Notes under the pieces: generated by a model
Databases searched by the model: none
The model's input: only the letters and a program-made list of their open reading frames with translations
What the model was told of the DNA's origin: nothing
Assembly (NCBI GenBank): GCA_028284025.1
Contig: JANQSM010000254.1
Coordinates: forward strand, 1-5,050
Direction: 5' to 3'
DNA: 5,050 bases
Source: Alphaproteobacteria bacterium
Lineage (GTDB): Bacteria > Pseudomonadota > Alphaproteobacteria > JANQSM01
Shown here: positions 1 through 5,050 of the stretch, one piece after another
Layout of the letters: every line of letters starts with the position of its first letter
How positions within the stretch are numbered: the stretch's first letter is position 1
Program-made: the position numbers and the translations under genes

Positions 1-441
1 GACCGTGTCGTTAATGTGATTGCCGCCTATAAATTGTTGAATCAGGCCGGAATGGTTCTGGATTTTGGAACGGCAACTACTTTTGATGTAATGGATGATA
101 AAGGAAACTATAAGGGGGGTATTATCGCGCCCGGGGTAAACCTTTCTTTGAAAGCTTTATATGAGGCAGCAGCACAGCTTTCCCGCGTTCCAATTAAAAA
201 TCCAGGAAAGGTTGTGGGAGATACCACCAAGAAAGCCATGCAATCAGGAATATATTATGGTTATGCTTGCATGATTGAGGGGCTAATTGAAAAAATTGAG
301 CGCGAAATGAAAGTACCGATGAAAGTGATTGCGACCGGAGGATTAGCACCTTTATATGCCAAAGAAATTAAGCGCATCGATATCGTCTCGGAAACTCTTA
401 CCCTGGACGGTTTGCTTGAGATTTATAAGAGAAATACATGA
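1..441 (+). CDS. coaX: Type III pantothenate kinase, 3' part (5' end outside window)
   Basis: CoaX phosphorylates pantothenate with ATP, the first committed step of coenzyme A synthesis in the cytoplasm. The frame is open from base 1 and gives 146 residues; family members are usually about 250-260, so roughly the N-terminal 40% lies upstream of the window. The fragment opens with DRVVN, the end of the GxDRxxN substrate motif. It then shows the nucleotide/phosphate motif DFGTATTFD (about residues 21-29), the GGIIAPGVNLSLKAL segment (about 39-53), the MQSGIYYGY helix, and the ATGGLA motif near the C-terminus, all typical of the ASKHA-fold type III kinases. The GTG at base 16 is an internal valine, not a start, because conserved sequence precedes it. 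The stop overlaps the rnj start by 4 nt (ATGA), pointing to translational coupling. The coaX-rnj pair is common in Alphaproteobacteria. Confidence 0.95.
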   Translation, partial: DRVVNVIAAYKLLNQAGMVLDFGTATTFDVMDDKGNYKGGIIAPGVNLSLKALYEAAAQLSRVPIKNPGKVVGDTTKKAMQSGIYYGYACMIEGLIEKIEREMKVPMKVIATGGLAPLYAKEIKRIDIVSETLTLDGLLEIYKRNT

Positions 442-2105
442 CTTTCATTCCAGAGAAAAGCAAAGTTTATTTTATCCCATTGGGGGGTGTACGTGAGATT
501 GGCCGTAATTGTTATCTTTATGGCATGAACCGCAAATGGCTGATGGTTGACTGCGGTATTAATTTCCCCTCCCGTTATGAACCAGGCGCAGAGTATGTCT
601 TGCCCGATACCCGCTTTATTGAACATCATAAAAATAATCTGGCAGGCATTATTCTGACACATGGTCACGAAGATCACATCGGCGCACTCCCATTTGTTTG
701 GCCTAAGCTTCAGTGTGATATCTATGCGACCATTTTTACATATGAATTAATTGAGAGGAAATTCAAAGAACATGGCCTTTCTACGAAAAAGCTACATAAA
801 CTGGATCCGGTAAAAGGTTTTAAAATTGGACCCTTCAAAGGTAAGCTTTTGCCTGTGGCGCATTCCATTCCCGAAGCATATAGCCTGGCATTTGAAACGT
901 CAGAGGGAACGCTATTACATACCGGGGATTGGAAAATAGATCCGGATCCCCTGGTTGGTCACGTAACCAATGTAGAGGCCTTCGAAAAAATAGGTAAAAG
1001 AGGAATTACAGCATTAATAGGCGATTCAACCAACGCACAAAATCAGGGATACTCTGGATCAGAAAAGGATGTGCGTGAAAAATTTATTCAGCTTTTTAAG
1101 GGTATGCCCAATGCTGTGGTCGTTACATGTTTTTCTTCTAATGTCGCCCGTGTAGATTCAATTATTTATGCGGCAGAAGAAGCAGAGCGCCATGTCTGTC
1201 TGGTTGGGCGATCCTTACAACGTAATGTTGAAATTGCCATGGAAACGGGCTTTTTAAAAGACATGCCAGCATTTGTAGATATGGAAGATGCTGAACAATT
1301 ACCACGAGACCGAATGCTTTATATTGCAACTGGTTGCCAGGGGGAAATTCGCGCAGCAATGGCGCGAATCGCAGATGGCTCGCATAAATATATTCGATTA
1401 GAGGAAGGAGATGACGTCATTTTCTCTTCTAATCAGATTCCAGGTAATGAAATTGATATTATGAATATTCAGAACTTGCTGGTGGGGCAGGGAGTTAATA
1501 TCACGACCCATCATGATGATTTAGTACATGTTTCAGGGCACCCGAACCGTGAAGAACTAAAACAGATGTATGAATGGGTTAATCCAACAATTTCTATTCC
1601 TGTACATGGAGAATTAGCGCATATGCATGCGCATGGTAAATTGGCACAGGAATGTGGGGTTGAAAACATTGTAAAAACCTATAATGGCTCAATTGTAGAA
1701 ATAACAAGGGACCATGCCCAAATTGTAGGACATCTGGAAATGGAAGAACGTGGCATGGAGGAGGGAAAGCAGAATATTGCCCTGGATGGGACCCGCATGC
1801 AGCAACGTCGTAAAATGAGCTATAACGGTGCGGCAATGGCAACTGTGTTGCAGCGCTCCGATCACAGTTTTGTTATGCCTATTACGGTCAGTATTCTAGG
1901 GATCTATGATACAGATCAACAACGGCAGGATCTGGAACAGCAAGCTGCGGATGATATTAAAATAGCCCTGGCCAATATTCATCATAACAGTCTGCAAGAT
2001 GATAGCTTTGTAGAAGAAACAGCGCGGATTGCTTTGCGCAGATCACTGAAAAGCAGTACTGGAAAAAAACCTGTTCTAGAGGTAAGATTGGTCAAGGTGG
2101 CATAA
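438..2105 (+). CDS. rnj: Ribonuclease J (metallo-beta-lactamase/beta-CASP RNase)
   Basis: RNase J is a zinc-dependent 5'-3' exoribonuclease, also with endonuclease activity, that acts in mRNA decay and rRNA maturation in the cytoplasm. The 555-residue product matches the usual length. In order it has the N-terminal metallo-beta-lactamase part with PLGGVREIGRN (14-24), VDCG (37-40) and the metal-binding THGHEDHIGALP (74-85; H75, H77, D79, H80). H142 in AHSIPEA and D164 in HTGDW follow as further likely metal ligands. The beta-CASP domain shows GDSTNA (195-200), the CFSSNVAR segment (231-238) and ATGCQGE (297-303). The returning beta-lactamase/RMMBL part has HVSGHP (364-369) and PVHGE (388-392). 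A C-terminal domain runs from about 450 to the end. All key catalytic residues are present. The ATG overlaps the coaX stop and has a weak purine-rich site (AAGAG, 427-431) six bases upstream, supporting this start. Confidence 0.97.
   Translation: MTFIPEKSKVYFIPLGGVREIGRNCYLYGMNRKWLMVDCGINFPSRYEPGAEYVLPDTRFIEHHKNNLAGIILTHGHEDHIGALPFVWPKLQCDIYATIFTYELIERKFKEHGLSTKKLHKLDPVKGFKIGPFKGKLLPVAHSIPEAYSLAFETSEGTLLHTGDWKIDPDPLVGHVTNVEAFEKIGKRGITALIGDSTNAQNQGYSGSEKDVREKFIQLFKGMPNAVVVTCFSSNVARVDSIIYAAEEAERHVCLVGRSLQRNVEIAMETGFLKDMPAFVDMEDAEQLPRDRMLYIATGCQGEIRAAMARIADGSHKYIRLEEGDDVIFSSNQIPGNEIDIMNIQNLLVGQGVNITTHHDDLVHVSGHPNREELKQMYEWVNPTISIPVHGELAHMHAHGKLAQECGVENIVKTYNGSIVEITRDHAQIVGHLEMEERGMEEGKQNIALDGTRMQQRRKMSYNGAAMATVLQRSDHSFVMPITVSILGIYDTDQQRQDLEQQAADDIKIALANIHHNSLQDDSFVEETARIALRRSLKSSTGKKPVLEVRLVKVA
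2094..2100 (+). promoter_or_regulatory. Ribosome binding site of the DUF1467 gene
   Basis: AAGGTGG lies inside the last codons of rnj, six bases before the ATG at 2107. It is a good Shine-Dalgarno match and supports that start and coupling of the two genes. Confidence 0.6.
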
Positions 2106-2106
2106 G

Positions 2107-2358
2107 ATGGATTGGTTAACAGCTATTGGTGTTTATATCGTGATCTGGTGGACAACGTTGTTTGCCATCTTACCACTTTGGGTACATAAGGATGAAAACC
2201 CACAAAAAGGGAATGATCCCGGTGCTCCTCAACATGCTCATATCGGCCGCAAATTTCTGCTGAATACGGCAGTAGCTTTTGTATTTTTTTTGATCGTTTT
2301 ACTTATTGCTGAAAGTGATTTGATCAATTTCAGGGAAATGGCCAAAGATACGTTATAG
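2107..2358 (+). CDS. DUF1467 family two-helix membrane protein
   Basis: This 83-residue protein of unknown function fits the alphaproteobacterial DUF1467 family. It has two likely membrane helices, about residues 5-25 and 50-68, joined by a polar, proline- and glycine-rich loop. The family-like features are the aromatic cluster IWWTTLFAILP in helix 1 (13-23) and the DPGAP motif (37-41) in the loop, followed by a basic stretch (GRK, 47-49) before helix 2. The gene begins one base after the rnj stop and has a clear Shine-Dalgarno sequence within rnj, so it is almost surely in the same transcript. In many alphaproteobacteria it sits after rnj and a methylmalonyl-CoA epimerase gene and before proS; here both of those neighbours are absent. 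Family assignment rests on recognised motifs and position, not on a search. No role is known to me. Confidence 0.85.
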   Translation: MDWLTAIGVYIVIWWTTLFAILPLWVHKDENPQKGNDPGAPQHAHIGRKFLLNTAVAFVFFLIVLLIAESDLINFREMAKDTL

Positions 2359-2363
2359 ATTTT

Positions 2364-2933
2364 ATGACAAGCTATTGTGATTTTGCCCCAGGTGTTGAGT
2401 TTCACCATACCTACCACGAGACTGAATATGGCTTTCCGACGGAAAGTGATCAGGCTTTGTTCGAGTTACAGTCTATTGAGCTGATGCAGGCGGGGCTTTC
2501 CTGGGATTTAATATTAAAAAAGCGCTCTGGCATGAACGCAGCTTTTGACAATTTTGATATTGAGACCGTTGCTCGCTACAATGATAAAAAGATTCAGCAA
2601 CTTCTTAAAGATCCCCGTATTATTCGTAATAAGCTGAAGGTAAATGCAATTATTTATAATGCAAACCGGGTAATTGATCTTCAGAAAGAATTTGGCAGCT
2701 TCAAAAACTGGATGGATGAACACCATCCGTTGAGTCTGAAAGACTGGACAAAACTGTTTCGCAAGAATTTTAAATTTATGGGGCCGCTAATTTTAGAAGA
2801 ATTTTTAATGTGCACAGGCTATATCTCTGGTGCTCATAAGCGGCACTGCCCATTGTTTGAAAAAGTTTATGCTCTTAACCCTCCATGGACGCGGGTAAAT
2901 TATAAAAAATTTACCGATTGGCCATCTTTATAG
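2364..2933 (+). CDS. tag: DNA-3-methyladenine glycosylase I
   Basis: Tag removes 3-methyladenine from alkylated DNA, starting base-excision repair. The 189-residue product is close to the E. coli length (187). Compared from memory with E. coli Tag, the zinc-snap ligands are all present: C5, H18 (in YHETEYGFP), H158 and C162 (HxxxC in GAHKRHCP). The lesion pocket is also kept: Y17, E39 in IELMQAGLSW and W47. The IIRNKLKVNAII stretch (86-97) matches the conserved IIRxxxKxxAII region of the helix-hairpin-helix fold. Sequence style (YCDFAPG start, EYGFP rather than EWGVP) fits a known Tag subgroup. It starts 5 nt after the DUF1467 stop without a strong Shine-Dalgarno sequence, so translation probably depends on coupling. 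Its presence at this place in the cluster is not the usual gene order. Function is confident; inducibility by alkylation damage cannot be judged from the sequence. Confidence 0.95.
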   Translation: MTSYCDFAPGVEFHHTYHETEYGFPTESDQALFELQSIELMQAGLSWDLILKKRSGMNAAFDNFDIETVARYNDKKIQQLLKDPRIIRNKLKVNAIIYNANRVIDLQKEFGSFKNWMDEHHPLSLKDWTKLFRKNFKFMGPLILEEFLMCTGYISGAHKRHCPLFEKVYALNPPWTRVNYKKFTDWPSL

Positions 2934-2953
2934 AGTATAATTATAAGTGTCTT

Positions 2954-2982
2954 CCTCATCCTGATCTTGTCGAAGGATGAGG
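2954..2982. repeat. Intergenic palindromic element, possible terminator
   Basis: A perfect 9-bp inverted repeat, CCTCATCCT (2954-2962) and AGGATGAGG (2974-2982), encloses an 11-base loop containing CTTGTCGA. A U·G pair (2953/2983) could extend it in RNA. It lies 20 bases after the tag stop and is followed by TTGTTT, a short T-rich tract, so it could end the coaX-rnj-DUF1467-tag transcript. Arms and loop closely resemble a short palindromic repeat (CTCATCCTGAGCTTGTCGA type) that I recall as dispersed between genes in many proteobacteria, so it may be a REP-like element with a terminator role. Only one copy is in the window. Confidence 0.65.
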
Positions 2983-3021
2983 GTTGTTTAACTAGGTTTC
3001 ATGGTTCTACAGGCCCACCAT

Positions 3022-3031
3022 GAGGGGAGAG
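3022..3031 (+). promoter_or_regulatory. Ribosome binding site setting the start of the exported protein
   Basis: GAGGGGAGAG is a strong purine-rich site that ends five bases before the ATG at 3037. It decides for this start over the in-frame ATG at 3001, which would place 12 polar residues ahead of the signal peptide. Confidence 0.75.
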
Positions 3032-3036
3032 TAAAA

Positions 3037-3465
3037 ATGCAAAACCCTTTTTTCTGTTTAATGCTTTTTATATTGATTGGGTTGCCCGCTTTTGCTGAGA
3101 CAGAAGTTTCCGAGGATGCACAGGTTGTTATTACCAGAGAAACCTGCGCTAACATTATTAAGCATGCACCTGTAGGTGTGGATTATGTGCCTGGTGTAGA
3201 TGCGCGCGGGAATCCGGTTGCTCCCGCGGATTTAAATGCTGTGGCCTTACCAGAAGAATTTACTGTTGATGCTAGCTTGTTTCTGGATGGAGCAATTGAT
3301 TTACCATTGCCGGCCAATTCACAACGGTCAGGCTCAGAGTTGTTGGATCTTAAATTTAATACAGCTACGCGCCAGATTCTTTTGAACGGTCAGCCGTTTG
3401 GAGAAATTTCTCATGATGAAATTGCGACTCTTTGCCGTGAACAATACGGGGATAATCTAAAGTAG
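3037..3465 (+). CDS. Small exported protein of unknown function
   Basis: The product has 142 residues and I do not recognise a named family. Residues 1-20 form a convincing Sec signal peptide: hydrophobic core FFCLMLFILIGLPAF and a cleavage site AFA|ETE after residue 20, so the mature protein of about 122 residues should be periplasmic. It has two cysteines after cleavage, C37 (in ETCANII) and C133 (in TLCREQY), near its two ends, which could form a disulfide. The middle holds a DYVPGVDARGNPVAPADL segment (49-66) and a beta-rich stretch (about 100-120) with FNTATRQILLNGQPFGEI. Proteins of this general pattern (cysteine near the start, YxPGVD.xGxPVAPADL) occur as hypothetical proteins in alphaproteobacteria as far as I recall. 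The start at 3037 is chosen because of its strong ribosome binding site and because it places the signal peptide at the N-terminus. It converges on the pentapeptide gene with only 10 nt between. Confidence 0.85.
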   Translation: MQNPFFCLMLFILIGLPAFAETEVSEDAQVVITRETCANIIKHAPVGVDYVPGVDARGNPVAPADLNAVALPEEFTVDASLFLDGAIDLPLPANSQRSGSELLDLKFNTATRQILLNGQPFGEISHDEIATLCREQYGDNLK

Positions 3466-3475
3466 CAAATAAAAT

Positions 3476-4738
3476 TTATTCCGGCATTTTGGCATCTTGA
3501 AGAATAGCACCTTCCAGGTTAGCTCCTTCAAGGTTAGCGCTGGAAAGATCAGCCTCTGTCAAGTCAGCGCCTGCTAGATTGGCACCCTGTAGATTTGTAT
3601 TTATAAAAATACATTTGGACAGGTCACACCCTTTTAAATTGGCGTTAGATAGATTTGCCGGCCATTTGCGGTCAGTTTCACGACCTTTTTCATCACGGAT
3701 ATCAATATCATCAAATGTTGCACGGTGCAGTTTTGCCCCTTCTAAATTGGCTTTGCTTAAATTGGCACCATCCAGAAAGCATAATGTCATGTCCGTATTA
3801 GTTAAGTTAGCTCCCGCCAAGTCTACTGCACGTAAGTCTGCGCGCGCCAAACGAGATCCGGAAAGCTGAATACCTTTCAAGTTTGCACCACTTAAAGAGG
3901 CCGCTGTCAGGTCCGTTTGTTCCAGAGTTGCATTTTCAAGTTCTGCACGGATGCCACTTGCACCTTCTGATTCGACCCAGATGCGATGGTCATTCAGAAT
4001 TTCCTGTAGTGTACGCTCTCGCGTGGTATCTACCTTGGTATCCATTAGTAACGGATCTTTCAGATCATTGTCGGCAATATGGGCCTTAATAAGTTCATCC
4101 CGTGAAACATTTGAACCATTGAAGTCAGCGCCAGTGATGGTTGCTCCTTCCAGGCTGGTCCCTTCCAGGTTAGCATCTCGTAAATCCGCATAGCTTAAAA
4201 TCGCATTTTTAAGATTAGCGCCTTGCAGGTTGGCTTGCTCTAACTTGGCGCCCTGTAGATCAGCGCCCTCAAAGTTACAATTAGATAAATCCACACCTGA
4301 TAGGTTGGCATAGTGCAGGCGCGTATTTCTGAAATCAGAATCCGCCAGAGAAGAGAGCATTTGCTGCATTTGGGCGTTTTCATTTTCAGCATTTTGAATA
4401 ACAATTCCGCCACGGAAGTCGATCTCTACCAGATTTGCCCCTTTGAAATTAGCCTTATTAATTTGCGCCCCGCGTAAATTTGCCCCTTTCATAAAGGCTT
4501 CTGAAAAGTCTGCGTTATTCAATTTAGCAGAAAACATATCGGCGTATGACAAGTCTGCCTTTACAAAAATAACGTTGCTTAAATCAGAACCTGCAAACCG
4601 GGCTGATATCAGGATAGCATTTGAGTAATCTGTGCCAGATAAATCCATGGCTGAGAAATTGGCGCGTTCTCCACTCTTGTCACCTTCCAACCATCTTTCA
4701 TGCTTTTGTAAGCGGTCCATAATGTCTTGCGGGGTCAT
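3476..4738 (-). CDS. Two-module pentapeptide-repeat protein
   Basis: A 420-residue protein made largely of A(D/N)LxX pentapeptides, which fold as a right-handed square beta-helix. There is no signal peptide or membrane segment, so it is probably cytoplasmic. Module 1 has a helical header (about 1-26, HERWLEGDKSGERAN), repeats 27-112, a Gln/Asn/Met-rich break (113-131, QNAENENAQMQQM) and repeats 132-211. A non-repeat charged linker (212-243) leads to module 2: a second header (244-266, DHRIWVESEGASGIRAE), repeats 267-347, a charged insert (348-361, RDEKGRETDRKWPA) and repeats 362-418. The headers align on HxxW(L/V)E..xxGxRA, suggesting duplication. The family includes Qnr/MfpA gyrase protectors, but those are about half this size and nothing here indicates that role; the substrate or partner is unknown. 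The ATG follows the upstream gene by 2 nt, with GAGGAA five bases before it, so the two are probably co-translated. Confidence 0.93.
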   Translation of the reverse strand: MTPQDIMDRLQKHERWLEGDKSGERANFSAMDLSGTDYSNAILISARFAGSDLSNVIFVKADLSYADMFSAKLNNADFSEAFMKGANLRGAQINKANFKGANLVEIDFRGGIVIQNAENENAQMQQMLSSLADSDFRNTRLHYANLSGVDLSNCNFEGADLQGAKLEQANLQGANLKNAILSYADLRDANLEGTSLEGATITGADFNGSNVSRDELIKAHIADNDLKDPLLMDTKVDTTRERTLQEILNDHRIWVESEGASGIRAELENATLEQTDLTAASLSGANLKGIQLSGSRLARADLRAVDLAGANLTNTDMTLCFLDGANLSKANLEGAKLHRATFDDIDIRDEKGRETDRKWPANLSNANLKGCDLSKCIFINTNLQGANLAGADLTEADLSSANLEGANLEGAILQDAKMPE

Positions 4739-4740
4739 GA

Positions 4741-5050
4741 TTATTCCTCAATTCCTTGGATGATAAGACGAACGTATTTATTGGCATCTTGATGAGAAAA
4801 TAAAATGTAATCATCAAGGGCAAGATTCAGGCTTTGTTCATCGCAAAGCTCTTCTAGAGTTTTATATCCGGCAATCTTCATCAGAGCTTTCACGTTAATA
4901 TCAAAGTCTTTAAGGTACTTTTGAGAAAGCGGCTCCCCTTCCTTATTATTGAGGGGATATACCAGGAAGGCAGACGGCATAACGTCCTTTTTTCGAGTGT
5001 GGGCTTTAATAGCTTTCAAATCTTTTTTTGTGCGCTTGGCGATGGTATCA
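4741..5050 (-). CDS. Unrecognised protein, C-terminal part (runs off window edge)
   Basis: The frame is open from the right edge to the TAA at 4741-4743 and gives about 103 residues. I do not recognise the family. The first visible 25 residues are lysine/arginine-rich (AKRTKKDLKAIKAHTRKKD). They are followed by SAFLVYPLNNKEGEPLSQKYLK and a probably helical C-terminal half (NVKALMKIAGYKTLEELCDE, then DDYILFSHQDANKYVRLIIQG). There is no signal peptide or membrane helix in the visible part. The start is uncertain. Most likely the gene continues beyond base 5050, because no ATG or GTG occurs before the basic stretch. An alternative is an internal ATG at 4980-4978, preceded by AAGGA (4989-4985), which would give a 79-residue protein; a TTG at 5019-5017 is less likely. 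The stop is 2 nt from the start of the pentapeptide-repeat gene, so the two form one transcription unit and may work together. Confidence 0.6.
   Translation of the reverse strand, partial: DTIAKRTKKDLKAIKAHTRKKDVMPSAFLVYPLNNKEGEPLSQKYLKDFDINVKALMKIAGYKTLEELCDEQSLNLALDDYILFSHQDANKYVRLIIQGIEE
4744..4749 (-). promoter_or_regulatory. Ribosome binding site of the pentapeptide-repeat gene
   Basis: On the - strand GAGGAA lies in the last codons of the upstream gene, five bases before the ATG at 4738. It supports that start and translational coupling of the pair. Confidence 0.7.

Noticed and set aside
423..1842. - strand open frames inside rnj
   Set aside because: They lie opposite a strongly conserved coding sequence with all catalytic motifs intact, and show no domain of their own.
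2894..2915. 7-bp inverted repeat GGTAAAT/ATTTACC with an 8-base AT loop
   Set aside because: It lies within the last codons of tag, is AT-rich and weak, and is not followed by a T tract.
2936..2941. TATAAT as a -10 box for the exported protein gene
   Set aside because: No acceptable -35 box lies 16-18 bases upstream, and the hairpin at 2954-2982 would sit in the leader; in AT-rich sequence the hexamer alone is weak evidence.
3001..3036. In-frame ATG at 3001 as an upstream start of the exported protein
   Set aside because: It would put 12 mostly polar or charged residues before the signal peptide and lacks a good ribosome binding site, while the ATG at 3037 has a strong one.
3208..3235. Inverted repeat CGCGGG/CCCGCG inside the exported protein gene
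   Set aside because: It is short, lies in the coding sequence with normal codons, and has no T-rich tail or other regulatory context.
3466..3475. Search for a bidirectional terminator between the convergent genes
   Set aside because: Only 10 AT-rich bases separate the stops and no stem can be formed there.
3579..4628. Several + strand open frames antisense to the pentapeptide-repeat gene
   Set aside because: They arise from the low-complexity 15-base periodicity of the opposite strand, lack recognisable domains and overlap each other.
3490..4640. Recurrent near-identical 10-15 base words, looking like a repeat array or CRISPR
   Set aside because: The period is 15 bases, in frame, and degenerate at codon third positions; it reflects pentapeptides in the protein and has no spacers.

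Overview
The window looks like a chromosomal segment of a moderately AT-rich alphaproteobacterium. The basis is the linked order coaX, rnj (RNase J) and a DUF1467 membrane protein gene, which I know as a typical alphaproteobacterial housekeeping cluster downstream of nuo and birA. The assignment below class level is open. No rRNA, tRNA, IS element, CRISPR array or phage gene was seen.

Layout. Bases 1-2933 (+ strand) form a tightly packed unit: the 3' part of coaX (type III pantothenate kinase), rnj overlapping it by 4 nt (ATGA), a two-helix DUF1467 protein 1 nt later, and tag (DNA-3-methyladenine glycosylase I) 5 nt later. The spacing suggests co-transcription of coenzyme A synthesis, RNA decay, a membrane protein of unknown role, and alkylation repair. 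Bases 2934-3036 are the only intergenic stretch of note; they hold a 9-bp inverted repeat that resembles a dispersed palindromic element and may act as a terminator. Bases 3037-3465 (+) encode a small exported protein with a signal peptide and two cysteines in the mature part.

Bases 3476-5050 lie on the - strand and converge on the unit above with only 10 nt between the stop codons. They encode an unrecognised protein, cut by the right edge of the window, followed after 2 nt by a 420-residue pentapeptide-repeat protein. The latter appears to be built from two modules, each starting with a similar short helical, Trp-containing header, which suggests an internal duplication. The close coupling of these two genes makes them the least explained part of the window.

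Most of the window is ordinary housekeeping sequence. The points worth a second look are the altered gene order after rnj, the two-module pentapeptide protein with its coupled partner, and the intergenic palindrome. I see no convincing evidence of a new defence or mobile system.
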